Source: Methylosinus trichosporium OB3b (GTDB lineage: Bacteria > Pseudomonadota > Alphaproteobacteria > Rhizobiales > Beijerinckiaceae). From it: DNA of 64,000 nucleotides. The stretch spans positions 3,124,001-3,188,000 of the forward strand of contig NZ_CP023737.1 of assembly GCF_002752655.1 (NCBI RefSeq). Direction: 5' to 3'. The notes below the pieces were generated by a model. That model did no database searches. It was not told the origin of the DNA and worked only from the letters and a program-made list of their open reading frames with translations. How positions within the stretch are numbered: the stretch's first letter is position 1; every line of letters starts with the position of its first letter. The translations under genes and the position numbers were made by a program. Below, in pieces: positions 25,909-33,628 of the stretch.

Positions 25909-26423
25909 GGCGCGACGCTCCGGCGCTTCAGCCACGCGTCATGCTGCGCGCGCGTGTAGGCGCGCGGCTCGTCGCCGACGGCGAGACGGTTGTGCAAATG
26001 CCGCCAATAGTCGGGCGACGCGTCGGCGGGATCGACGCCGATCGCCTCTATGGCGTCGATCGCCTGAAGCGCTCGCTCGACCCTCGGCCAGGCGTCGACG
26101 CGGAGCAGGATCTCGCCGCCGGGCCGCACGAAGGGCAGCGTCTGATAGCGCTCGCCGGCTCCGACGGCGCGGACAATGTCCATCCGTGAAATCACCGTGC
26201 CATAGTCGTTCGACGCCCATCGGACGAAGCAGAAGATGCTGCCGGGAGCGAAGCTGGCGATGCGGCGGCGGCGGTCGAGTATCTTGTGCGCCGCGCGATT
26301 GCCGAAGCGAATCCGAAACTCGATCTTCTTCTCGATCCAGGTCAGCTCGACATGGGTGAGAGGTGCGACGCCGTGATGCGGCGGCGCTTCGACGCGAGCG
26401 GATTGCGGCTCGTTGTCGTTCAT
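25905..26423 (-). CDS. DUF2840 domain protein
   Basis: Product of 172 residues from the ATG at 26423, overlapping the upstream RHH gene by four bases; the longer frame to 26723 shadows other genes. Conserved-looking stretches are HVELTWIEKKIEFRIRFG, APGSIFCFVRWASNDYGTV and the C-terminal YTRAQHDAWLKRR. No enzymatic motif is visible. DUF2840 always seems to accompany traF in this backbone; a relaxosome or processing role is only inference. Confidence 0.85.
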   Translation of the reverse strand: MNDNEPQSARVEAPPHHGVAPLTHVELTWIEKKIEFRIRFGNRAAHKILDRRRRIASFAPGSIFCFVRWASNDYGTVISRMDIVRAVGAGERYQTLPFVRPGGEILLRVDAWPRVERALQAIDAIEAIGVDPADASPDYWRHLHNRLAVGDEPRAYTRAQHDAWLKRRSVAP

Positions 26424-26674
26424 GATGTCTCTCCGGGATCGTCGGGAAATTCGCGCGTGAACAGGTCGCGCAGCATGTCGGCGACGGTGACGCCGCGCCG
26501 AAAAGCGGCGACCTTGATGCGGCCGCGCAGCGCCAGCGTGACGTCGATCGTCAGGCGTGCGGTGAATCCGCCGGCGTCGTTCGCGCGCCGTGCGGGAGCG
26601 TCGGCCGATCTGATCCAGCCCTCGGCGTCGCCGGGACGCGCGGCGAAGCCGCGCTTTGCAGGGCGCTCGTTCAT
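26420..26674 (-). CDS. Ribbon-helix-helix protein near parA
   Basis: Product of 84 residues from the ATG at 26674. After a basic N terminus, residues 37-75 (FTARLTIDVTLALRGRIKVAAF and following) look like a ribbon-helix-helix fold. It lies 55 bases downstream of parA in the same direction. It could be the DNA-binding partner of ParA or a transcription regulator of the operon. The C terminus overlaps DUF2840. Confidence 0.75.
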   Translation of the reverse strand: MNERPAKRGFAARPGDAEGWIRSADAPARRANDAGGFTARLTIDVTLALRGRIKVAAFRRGVTVADMLRDLFTREFPDDPGETS

Positions 26675-26729
26675 GCGGCGCCTCCGTCGTCGAACGACGA
26701 GCGATCGTCCTCCACATCGGCAAAGATTG

Positions 26730-27368
26730 TCATGGCGCGATCCTTCCGACCTCGGCGGCGAGCGCGACGATCTCGCGCGCCGCCGGCGTGTCGTCGGCGA
26801 GCTCTGAGACGAGGCGGCCGGTCTGCGCGGCGTCGGCGAAGGCGATGCGCTGACCAATGGTGGCGGAGAGCGCCGGCGGATCGTGATCGGCGAGCGTCTC
26901 GACCGTCTCGCGCGCGATGACGGTGCGCGCGGCGTAGCGATTCAGGACGAAGCGGGCGGCGAGCTGGGGACGATAGATGCGCGCCTCGCCGAGCAGGCCC
27001 AGCATCTCGGCCGACGCCCAGCCGTCGAAGGGCGACGGCTGCACCGGGATCAGCGCCAGATCGGCGGCGAGCAGCGCCGATCGCATCAGGCCGGCGACGC
27101 GCGGCGGACCATCGATGACGAGATGGTCGACGCCGCGCGCCAGCTCGGGCGCCTCGCGGTGGAGCGTGTCGCGCGGCAGGCCGATGACCGTGAACAGCCG
27201 TGAGAGGTTCTCGCGCGCTCGCTGCTGTGACCAGTCCAGCGCCGAGCCCTGAGGGTCGGCGTCAATCAGCGTGACGCGCTTTCCTTGCCGAGCCCACTCG
27301 CCGGCGAGATGCAGAGCGAGCGTCGTCTTGCCGACACCGCCCTTTTGGTTGAGTAGCGCGACGATCAT
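26730..27368 (-). CDS. parA: ParA-type partition ATPase
   Basis: Product of 212 residues, a short ParA without an N-terminal HTH. The deviant Walker A is KGGVGKTT at residues 9-16, followed by VTLIDADPQGSALDW and VIDGPP. It should segregate the element by ATP-driven movement on the nucleoid. The start overlaps the repA stop (ATGA). The ParB-like gene is far away at 57205-59316; the RHH protein downstream is a nearer candidate partner. Confidence 0.92.
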   Translation of the reverse strand: MIVALLNQKGGVGKTTLALHLAGEWARQGKRVTLIDADPQGSALDWSQQRARENLSRLFTVIGLPRDTLHREAPELARGVDHLVIDGPPRVAGLMRSALLAADLALIPVQPSPFDGWASAEMLGLLGEARIYRPQLAARFVLNRYAARTVIARETVETLADHDPPALSATIGQRIAFADAAQTGRLVSELADDTPAAREIVALAAEVGRIAP

Positions 27369-28531
27369 GACGCGCCTCCTTCCCTCTCGCCGAAGGGAAC
27401 AGGCGCCTCGAAAGTCGCATCGTCCGTAAAGCCGGATTTACGGAAAGTCGTATCAGATGTAGTCTTTTCAGACGGAAGTTTCGGTGTGCGGGAACGCTCC
27501 GATGAGTTTTCCACATTCGCCGGGCGCAAACAAAAGTTAGAGTCTCTGTTAGACTCTAAGTTAAGAGCCGAGATTTCTTCTTCAGGCCAGAGGGTTAGCT
27601 GCCGTCGGCGCGCCCGAAGTCCCGATAGGGCCGCGCCCGAAATCCCGATACCAAGCGCGCCCGAAGTCCCGAGTGTTTCCACAGGTTTATCCACAAGAGC
27701 TGTGGATAAGTCGATCGGCAGGATGTGCAGCAGTTCGCGCCGGCCCTCGTGCTCGATCCGCAGGCGATAGCCGGGCAGCGACTGCCGGCACACGATGAGC
27801 CGGATGTCGATCGCGAAATCCCTGAGCCTCGCGAGGCTGCCGGATTTTTGATGCAGATGCGGGATGTCGAAGATCCAGCCCCGCTTCTGGCGGCCGGCGT
27901 GCTTGCGGGCGACGCGATAGAGCCAGCGCTCGACGCCGCCCGTCAGCCGGAAATAGGCAGGATCGATGGCGAGCACCAGCGAGCGGTCGACGACGCCACG
28001 GTAGAACCATTCCGGGAGAACGAATTCCATGCCTTCGACGCGGCCGTCGCGCGTCACGCACTCCTCCCATTCGTTGATCCAGGAAAACTGGCTGCGGCGC
28101 CAATGCTCGCCGTTGCGAATGGTGGTGCAGATGGCCGTCGATTGCAGGCGGGTGAGCGCGCCTTTCAGCAGCTTGTAATCGCGGGCGCCGGTCGCGCGTC
28201 CGACGGACTTGAGGAGCTGATAGGGCGTGAAGCGAAGAAACCGGGAGGTCGTGAGCCCCTGGTTCTCGGCCTCGACGATCTGGCTCGCCGCCCAGATCAG
28301 CACGTCGGCGTCCCAGATGGTCGCCATGCCATGCTCGGGCATGGCGAAGACTTCCACGCGCGCGCCGGCCGCCTCGTAGAGGATCGGCGTCGTGCGCTTC
28401 GTCTTGGCGAGCGAGAAGAACGGCCGCTCCATGAGATCGCGCTGATCGCGCGGCGAGGCGTCGCCCGTCGCGATGACGAAGGGGTGGAGGCGGCTGCGCT
28501 CGCTCGAGGTGACGGGGAGGCGGCGCGACAT
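27365..28531 (-). CDS. repA: Replication initiator protein A
   Basis: Product of 388 residues with the RepA-like initiator pattern (ERPFFSLAKTKRTTPILYEA, MATIWDADVLIWAASQI, RFTPYQLLKSVGR, EFVLPEWFYRGVVDRSLVLAIDPAYF). The last third (from about residue 265) is low in conserved residues, contains a repeated GTSGALGIGISGAALSG segment encoded by DNA repeats, and later FRKSGF from a palindromic repeat shared with trbG. Together with DnaA boxes in the same stretch this suggests the origin is inside the coding region. Confidence 0.9.
   Translation of the reverse strand: MSRRLPVTSSERSRLHPFVIATGDASPRDQRDLMERPFFSLAKTKRTTPILYEAAGARVEVFAMPEHGMATIWDADVLIWAASQIVEAENQGLTTSRFLRFTPYQLLKSVGRATGARDYKLLKGALTRLQSTAICTTIRNGEHWRRSQFSWINEWEECVTRDGRVEGMEFVLPEWFYRGVVDRSLVLAIDPAYFRLTGGVERWLYRVARKHAGRQKRGWIFDIPHLHQKSGSLARLRDFAIDIRLIVCRQSLPGYRLRIEHEGRRELLHILPIDLSTALVDKPVETLGTSGALGIGISGAALSGLRARRRQLTLWPEEEISALNLESNRDSNFCLRPANVENSSERSRTPKLPSEKTTSDTTFRKSGFTDDATFEAPVPFGEREGGAS
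27424..27709. other. Candidate origin of vegetative replication within repA
   Basis: Three direct repeats CGCCCGAARTCCCGA lie at 27611-27625, 27634-27648 and 27658-27672, spaced 23-24 bases like iterons. Just beyond stand two perfect DnaA boxes head to head, TTATCCACA at 27687-27695 and TGTGGATAA at 27701-27709, plus TTTTCCACA at 27507-27515. Between them are an AT-richer stretch with a perfect inverted repeat TTAGAGTC/GACTCTAA (27537-27559) and, at 27423-27444, TCCGTAAA/TTTACGGA. Confidence 0.6.
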
Positions 28532-28543
28532 GGCGGCGTCGCC

Positions 28544-28828
28544 TCAGCGGTGAAAGTGCGGGCGTGCGATGCGCACGCCGGTGTCGATGCGGACGGCGTC
28601 GCGCGCCTCGACATACTGCGGATCGGACGTGGAGCGGCAGGCGGCCGCATCGGCCCAGGCCTGCAGATCGTCGATCGCGTACACGACGCGCCCACCGAGC
28701 TTGCGGAACGTCGGGCCGGCGCCGTGACAGCGGTATTTTTCGAGCGTGCGCGCGGAGAGGCTGAGCATTCGCGCGGCTTCATGCGTCCGGACGAAGCGCG
28801 TGGCGCCTTCGGGTGATTTGTCGCGCAA
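28544..28828 (-). CDS. Excisionase-like helix-turn-helix protein
   Basis: Product of 94 residues with a MerR/excisionase-type DNA-binding motif (RTHEAARMLSLSARTLEKYRCHG..PTFRKLGGRVVYAIDDLQAW). It lies 12 bases upstream of repA and probably controls the replication operon or acts as a recombination directionality factor. The C-terminal tail is without recognisable features. The spacing suggests co-transcription with repA and parA. Confidence 0.85.
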   Translation of the reverse strand: MRDKSPEGATRFVRTHEAARMLSLSARTLEKYRCHGAGPTFRKLGGRVVYAIDDLQAWADAAACRSTSDPQYVEARDAVRIDTGVRIARPHFHR

Positions 28829-29001
28829 GAGACGCCTCCGTAGCGGTGAGGTGCGCCGCAGGGAGGTCGCGGCGTTTCGAGATCACCGTGGCGGAGAAGA
28901 GAAGCGCAGGGGGAGGACGAAGTTTTGGGGCCGGTCCGTGTCCCCCCTTCCGCGAGGCGCACGCCGGGATGTCCTAGGAAACGGAGAATGCGGAAGGTTC
29001 A

Positions 29002-29406
29002 TCAGCCGCCGCGCAGCAGCCTCTTGTAGCCGCCGTTCATCAGCGCGATGGAATCATGGATGAGACGGTTCGCCTTGCGGCGCGTCGCCGAACTCTTCCA
29101 CTCGAGCGCGGGAAGCTCAGCGTCCTCGGCGTCGATCAGGGACGCGGCGATGTCGCGTGGCCCCGCGCCGCCGAGCCGGAAATCCAGCGCGTGCAGCAAC
29201 AGGATGAGACGCGTGCGTCGCTGCGCAGTCAATTGCAGCGCGCGAGGAAGCGGCCCTGCGGCGCCACCCTGAAGGCGGCGAACGAATCGCGACGCGACTT
29301 CGAGCCGGATTTCGAGTGACGCGTCGAGCGGCAAAATGATCGCGGGACGGCTCGGCGCGCGTTCGTTCATCCAGACATGAATCTCGCCTCGGGCGTCGCC
29401 GATCAC
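29002..29406 (-). CDS. DUF2285 domain protein (frame continues upstream; frameshifted)
   Basis: The closed part has 134 residues from a GTG at 29406 and matches DUF2285 at its end (SATRRKANRLIHDSIALMNGGYKRLL). The same frame is open further upstream and encodes HDPETPAGGEPALWLPEID and IIASAPPRF, with no start codon, until it meets the end of the DUF6499 frame near 29590. In many relatives the two domains form one protein. The GTG is therefore probably not the true start. The gap of 173 bases to 28828 holds no gene. Confidence 0.65.
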   Translation of the reverse strand: MIGDARGEIHVWMNERAPSRPAIILPLDASLEIRLEVASRFVRRLQGGAAGPLPRALQLTAQRRTRLILLLHALDFRLGGAGPRDIAASLIDAEDAELPALEWKSSATRRKANRLIHDSIALMNGGYKRLLRGG

Positions 29407-29575
29407 GACCTGCCTGTCCCCCTCGTCGGACCTGTCCGCGACGACTTTGCCGAAGGCGGTCGGATCGAAGGTCCCATCCGCCGCGAAGCGGGGCGGCGCC
29501 GAAGCGATGATCAGCGTGCCAGGGTCGATCTCAGGGAGCCAGAGCGCAGGTTCCCCTCCTGCCGGCGTTTCCGGG

Positions 29576-29785
29576 TCATGAGCGAAACTGCAACCCCCAG
29601 CGACGCGCGAGGCTCGAAAGGGCGGTCGCTTCGTCGACGGCGCCGCGTTCGATCCGCCTCAGCGTCTCGCGATAATCCTGGCGATATCTCGGGTTTCGGC
29701 GCAGGAATTCGAGCGCGAATCCGGAAGGGTCCAGGTCGTTCAATTGCTTGATAGAATCAGGAGATTTCCAAAAACTCGTTGGCAT
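29576..29785 (-). CDS. DUF6499 transcriptional-regulator-like N-terminal domain
   Basis: Product of 69 residues, MPTSFWKSPDSIKQLNDLDPSG... then FALEFLRRNPRYRQDY, the typical DUF6499 pattern that precedes DUF2285. The frame stops right after RRWGLQFRS. In the neighbouring frame the family-like continuation RWGCSFAHDPET reads straight on into DUF2285; removing one base from the G5 run (minus strand; 29594-29598) would join them. So this is either a broken gene, a sequencing indel or a frameshift-expressed protein. Confidence 0.65.
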   Translation of the reverse strand: MPTSFWKSPDSIKQLNDLDPSGFALEFLRRNPRYRQDYRETLRRIERGAVDEATALSSLARRWGLQFRS

Positions 29786-29923
29786 GAAGCGCTCCTCGGC
29801 TTGGCCTCGTAGCTCGAGCGGCGACTTCGACGATTCCGGAATGGCAGAACCAAAACTAGCCCAAAGAGTTGCATCGCGTGCCCCGAGCGCCCGTGACCTT
29901 TTTATGGCAGGCGGGAAGAGAGA

Positions 29924-30187
29924 CTATTGCGCGCGCGTGCCCAAAAGCTGCCGATAGCCGGCTGCGGACATCCATCTCGCTCTGGCCAAATGGCTTTCAT
30001 GGATGATCTTCGCCCGTTCCGGCTCGCTCTCCGGGTCGATCCCGAAAATCACCGCGACGACTTCGCGCCAATCGGCGCCCTCGTCGGCGGCGTCCAGAAG
30101 TCGCAGGTAGGTCGGGAGGTGACGTTCGTCGTAGGCGTTCACGTGCTCGGTGAGCGGCGGACGATCTTCGAAGGCTGGCGTGCTCAT
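29924..30187 (-). CDS. Conserved small protein at the head of the replication operon
   Basis: Product of 87 residues with a well-conserved-looking core (YDERHLPTYLRLLDAADEGADW, then FGIDPESEPERAKIIHESHLARARWM, ending GYRQLL). Proteins of this type recur at the head of repA-type operons in alphaproteobacterial conjugative elements, next to DUF2285; their function is unknown. The last part (ARARWMSAAGYRQLL) may be a helix-turn-helix. It is divergent from the XRE gene. Confidence 0.75.
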   Translation of the reverse strand: MSTPAFEDRPPLTEHVNAYDERHLPTYLRLLDAADEGADWREVVAVIFGIDPESEPERAKIIHESHLARARWMSAAGYRQLLGTRAQ

Positions 30188-30365
30188 TGCGGACCTGCCT
30201 GTCGCTCTATGCCGGCGAATTCATGGCGAGATAGCGGGATTATATCCCAGGATTGGTTGGCGTTCTATTCCAATGGTGATGCAGTCGGCGCATCGCGTTG
30301 TTCGCTGGGAATGCAGACTCGCAGGTTCGGCAGAGGCCGATCGTAGCATGGTCGCCGACGAATAG

Positions 30366-30392
30366 GAATGTTCGTTCCTGGAATGAACGTTC
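30366..30392. promoter_or_regulatory. Imperfect 27-bp palindrome, likely XRE operator
   Basis: The sequence GAATGTTCGTTCC-T-GGAATGAACGTTC matches its own reverse complement at all but a few positions. It lies 22 bases before the XRE gene at 30415 and also upstream of the minus-strand operon starting at 30187, which suits an autoregulated divergent switch. Confidence 0.55.
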
Positions 30393-30414
30393 TTGACTCG
30401 GCTTCCATGCCACG

Positions 30415-30642
30415 ATGGAAATCGAGGAGGTGATAGCGACGAATGTGCGTCGCCTGCGTAACGCCAGAAAGTGGACGCAGGAAGAGCTTGCCGAGAAGGC
30501 GCAGCTGAGCTCTCGCTATGTCGGTGCGATCGAGCGCGCCAATGTGTCGCCGAGGGTGGGTATCATAGGTCGGATCGCTGACGCATTCGGCGTCGAGCCC
30601 GCCGATCTTTTCAAGCGCAGCAGGCCGAAAGGTCGCGGCTGA
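30415..30642 (+). CDS. XRE-family transcriptional regulator
   Basis: Product of 75 residues, essentially one helix-turn-helix domain (NVRRLRNARKWTQEELAEKA, then LSSRYVGAIERANVSPRV). Single-domain XRE proteins of this size repress transfer or replication operons on many plasmids. It is divergent from the operon at 30187, and a palindrome stands between them (30366-30392). An SD-like GAGGAGG is not seen; initiation at 30415 is chosen because it precedes the domain. Confidence 0.85.
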   Translation: MEIEEVIATNVRRLRNARKWTQEELAEKAQLSSRYVGAIERANVSPRVGIIGRIADAFGVEPADLFKRSRPKGRG

Positions 30643-31117
30643 ACTCGGCAGACGACCAGAGGCTGGGCAGAATCGGCACAATGTCCATTTGGCACCATGA
30701 GCTGCCGTAAGTCACAATGCCGAAACCTGACATTCGCATGCGCCTTCGGCTATGACGCGTCGGAATAGCTCAAGAGCATGCTCTGTTTAGATCCGGCTGG
30801 ATTAAGATAACAATGTCCATGAGACACTTGAGGCATGGCGCGGATATTTCATCGACTCACTGACGCTGCGTCTCTAGAAGAGGACGACGGAGGAGGCTGC
30901 GTAAGTTAGACCTGAACTTGAGTAGGACCTAAAGTTCATCGCCAGAGGAGGCGCGAATTTAGTCGAGGTCGAGGCGCTTCGTCTCTCACGCGAACGGTGG
31001 CGATAATTATGACCATTGCACCTGTCCCAGAAGCAGCGCGAACCCGCACCCCACTCGGCGAATATTCAAGAGCAAGCATGTCTACGGGCGGAACGCCCAT
31101 TCGATGAGCTACGGCTA
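30643..31117. other. Gene-free stretch between XRE gene and IS5 remnant
   Basis: About 475 bases in which I see no supported gene. A 24-codon frame from 30836 (MARIFHRLTDAASLEEDD) may be a relic. Lower GC and many stops suggest degraded accessory DNA. Confidence 0.35.
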
Positions 31118-31586
31118 GAGGGTGTTATGAACTTTAATGATAGATTGGCTTAATGGAATCTGCGCCCGATTTGCAGGGCTTATCCGTCTGACGTCAGCGC
31201 CGAATAATGGTTGCTGGTCGCGCCATATCTGACGCTGATGAACGAAGACGCGCCGCAGCGCAAACATTCGCTGCGCGAACTGTTCAACGGGCTGCGCTAT
31301 GTCCTGCGGCACGGCATCGCGTGGCGCGCCGTGCCCAATGAACTGCCGCCATGGTTCGCCGTGTAATCAACAAGGAACGAGATGGCGGGGGGGGTGTTCG
31401 AGGCGCTTGCTCAGGATTTTCGTGCGCTCCTGCGCATCGCCTCGGGGCGCAACGCGGAGCCGACTGCGGCCATCATCGACAGCCGCACCTTGCGCTCGAA
31501 CGCCGGAAATCGGGCCGCGTGCGGGATACGACGGAGCCAAGCGAAAGCGTGGCTCCAAGTTCCGAACGCAATAGGTTTATAACTCG
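31118..31586 (+). pseudogene. IS5-family transposase remnant
   Basis: The left part GAGGGTGTTATGAACTTTA (31118-31136) resembles the terminal repeat of IS427-like IS5 elements. The reading frame AYPSDVSAE-stop-WLLVAPYLTLM, then RKHSLRELFNGLRYVLRHGIAW and AWRAVPNELPPW, is interrupted by an in-frame TAA and another stop; pieces in other frames continue as GGVFEALAQDFRALLRIASG and RAGYDGAKRKRGSK. The catalytic C-terminal half is missing. AGGTTTATAACTC at 31572-31584 might be a degenerate right end. It marks the left flank of the ubiquitin-like gene cluster. Confidence 0.75.
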
Positions 31587-31625
31587 ATGGAATTCTGTAT
31601 ATCGAGCGCCAAGAATTCACACACC

Positions 31626-32156
31626 TTATGGAAGCCGCTCAAATGTGCCTTTGAAGGAGCCGACGCCCTCGCGCGCCTCTCCATGCGCCACCAATCGTCG
31701 GAGCGCCTTACCGGCGTCCCAGACGATGAGGTCCAGTTGCTGGGCGATCGTGGCGGGATCAACGAAGCGATCGGCCGGCAAGGCGTCCAAGACCAGCGGT
31801 TCAATGGCCGGATCGTAGTCCGGCTCCTCGTTGCCTTCGTTGAAGACCCCGCACCAGAGAATGCGGTCCTTCCAAACGATGAAATGGCTTTCACAGCCGC
31901 CGTCTCGCCATACGGATGGATATACCGAGATGGCTCCGCGCCGCTGATAGAGCCTCCACGCCTTGCCAGCCCTGGGATCAAGATTGACCACGAGCGTCTC
32001 TCCGCACCCGTCGGGGCAGCACAAGATTAGCGAGCGGAGCAGGCCCCGCTCGACCAACACGGCGTCGCCGGGCGCGGCGAGCATGGCTTCGGCTTCATCA
32101 CGATAGGAGGCGCTGCCAAGAAGATGGATTTTTCGCGCCGGCGTCGTCGTCGTCAT
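31626..32156 (-). CDS. DUF6527 family protein, last gene of the ubiquitin-like cluster
   Basis: Product of 176 residues from the ATG at 32156, which overlaps the phosphotransferase stop (ATGA). The core has LILCCPDGCGETLVVNLDPR, a CPxxCG-type possible metal site, then YPSVWRDGGCESHFIVWKDRILWC with further Cys and His. DUF6527 genes are found beside multiubiquitin, E2-like and ThiF genes in bacteria, so it is probably a component of the same pathway. The activity is unknown. Confidence 0.8.
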   Translation of the reverse strand: MTTTTPARKIHLLGSASYRDEAEAMLAAPGDAVLVERGLLRSLILCCPDGCGETLVVNLDPRAGKAWRLYQRRGAISVYPSVWRDGGCESHFIVWKDRILWCGVFNEGNEEPDYDPAIEPLVLDALPADRFVDPATIAQQLDLIVWDAGKALRRLVAHGEAREGVGSFKGTFERLP

Positions 32157-33628
32157 CGCACCCCTCCATTTGCGTCTTCGATCAGCCTCACGGCGGTCAG
32201 ATAGCCATACCCGCGCCGAAATCGGTCGGCGGCGGGTCCGTCGTCCCATTGGCATCGTCTCAGGAGCTGCACCGCGACCGCCGTCTGGTACTCAGTGGGG
32301 CAGGATTGCGCCGCGATTCCCATCGTGCGGAGTTGGCGGACGACCGCCGCCATCCACCTCAGCCTCGCAGCGGGCGCGCAAGGACCGGGAGGGTGGCGGA
32401 AAGCGCTCGGCGCGTAGAGCCGGTCGATCTGGCTCGTCCATTCGGGGTCGCCGAACCGGCTAGCGTCCACCCCAAGGGGGAGCTCGAACGCCAGCCACGT
32501 TTCGAGCGCGGCGAGGTCAGCCGTCATCGGCCCTTTGGTGACCGACGCCAAGTCGATCAGGATCGCCTGACCGTTCCTCACCCGCACGTTCTCGCCGTGA
32601 AGGTCGCCGTGGACCGGCGCGTGTCGCCACATCTGCCGCATCGCCGAGAGCGTCACCATCAGGTCAGCGGGGGTCACGCGGACCCCAGCCTCCCACGCCT
32701 TCTCGACATAGCCGGCCACGATCGCCTCCGGGTTCCAGAGACCGGCATCGCGCATAGCGATCGCAAGGGAGCCTGATACAGGGTCGCTGGCATAGCCTTG
32801 GTCCCGCCAACCCCGCAGCGTCTCATCGATCAGCGACGTGACCGCCTGCGCTGCCACTTCACGTTGCGCGAGGTCCCAGAGGGACTCGGACCGGTCCACG
32901 AAGTCTCCCACCAGCAAACTTCGCTCAGCGCCGGCCACCAGCGCCTGGATGTTGGGGCGCAGGCCGAATGGGATAAAGCGTTCCGCATAGTCACGATAGT
33001 TGGCGTGTTCGCGCGCCACCTTGTCACTGCGGTCGAGCTTGACGAACGCCGGCTGCGGCCAGACCCCCGCCTCGGAGCCTTCGACCGTCATGTGCGCGGC
33101 GAACACGCGCGCCGCGGACCGTCCCCCGGTCAGCTCAACCAGGGTCACCTCGCGACACAGATGAAAAGCGCGCTTAAACAGCGGTTCGTCGGCTTTGCGG
33201 ATCGGTTCGCGCTCGTCCGCGACGACGATCTTCAGGTCCATGCGCGGCCGAGCGCCAGCGAAATGGCGCGCGATGTTCTCCGCCAAAGCGGCGACCGGCG
33301 GGGCGGTCCGGGCGCGCACGCTCGCCAGCTTCAGCGCCGGACCAACCCGGCTTTGGACTTGGCCGAGGGTGGCGTCGTCGGGCGACACCAGCTCCAATCG
33401 GACGCCGTAATCGGCCAGCGTTTGCACATGTGTCGATACCCAGGCGCAGTAGGGTTCAATGTCAGCAGGCGTAAAGCAGACTAGGACGGCGCGAAGCCGC
33501 TCGACCGGGACGGGCACATCGTCGGGCGTGGCGAGGTGGACCACGCAGGAGCGGTTCTCGAGCTCGCGCACCACCGGACTGTCGAGCGTCGCGCCCAGGC
33601 AAAAGACTTCGCGGCGATCACCGTCCAT
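32153..33628 (-). CDS. Kinase-like phosphotransferase with N-terminal sensor-like domain
   Basis: Product of 491 residues from the ATG at 33628, overlapping the JAB-E1 gene by 11 bases. Residues about 150-450 have an aminoglycoside-phosphotransferase/protein-kinase-like layout: K198 in AFVKLDRSDK, catalytic loop HGDLHGEN (340-347) and metal motif ILIDLAS (356-362). It resembles the kinase-like ternary complex-associated domain proteins (TCAD9-type) predicted in prokaryotic conflict systems. Residues 1-100 form an alpha/beta region like a receiver or TIR-like sensor (ATLDSPVVRELENR, LVCFTPADIEPY) without clear catalytic residues. Substrate unknown. Confidence 0.7.
   Translation of the reverse strand: MDGDRREVFCLGATLDSPVVRELENRSCVVHLATPDDVPVPVERLRAVLVCFTPADIEPYCAWVSTHVQTLADYGVRLELVSPDDATLGQVQSRVGPALKLASVRARTAPPVAALAENIARHFAGARPRMDLKIVVADEREPIRKADEPLFKRAFHLCREVTLVELTGGRSAARVFAAHMTVEGSEAGVWPQPAFVKLDRSDKVAREHANYRDYAERFIPFGLRPNIQALVAGAERSLLVGDFVDRSESLWDLAQREVAAQAVTSLIDETLRGWRDQGYASDPVSGSLAIAMRDAGLWNPEAIVAGYVEKAWEAGVRVTPADLMVTLSAMRQMWRHAPVHGDLHGENVRVRNGQAILIDLASVTKGPMTADLAALETWLAFELPLGVDASRFGDPEWTSQIDRLYAPSAFRHPPGPCAPAARLRWMAAVVRQLRTMGIAAQSCPTEYQTAVAVQLLRRCQWDDGPAADRFRRGYGYLTAVRLIEDANGGVR

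Noticed and set aside
27607..27672. CRISPR-like short repeats
   Set aside because: Only three 15-bp units with 8-9 base spacers inside repA; spacing and neighbouring DnaA boxes fit iterons.
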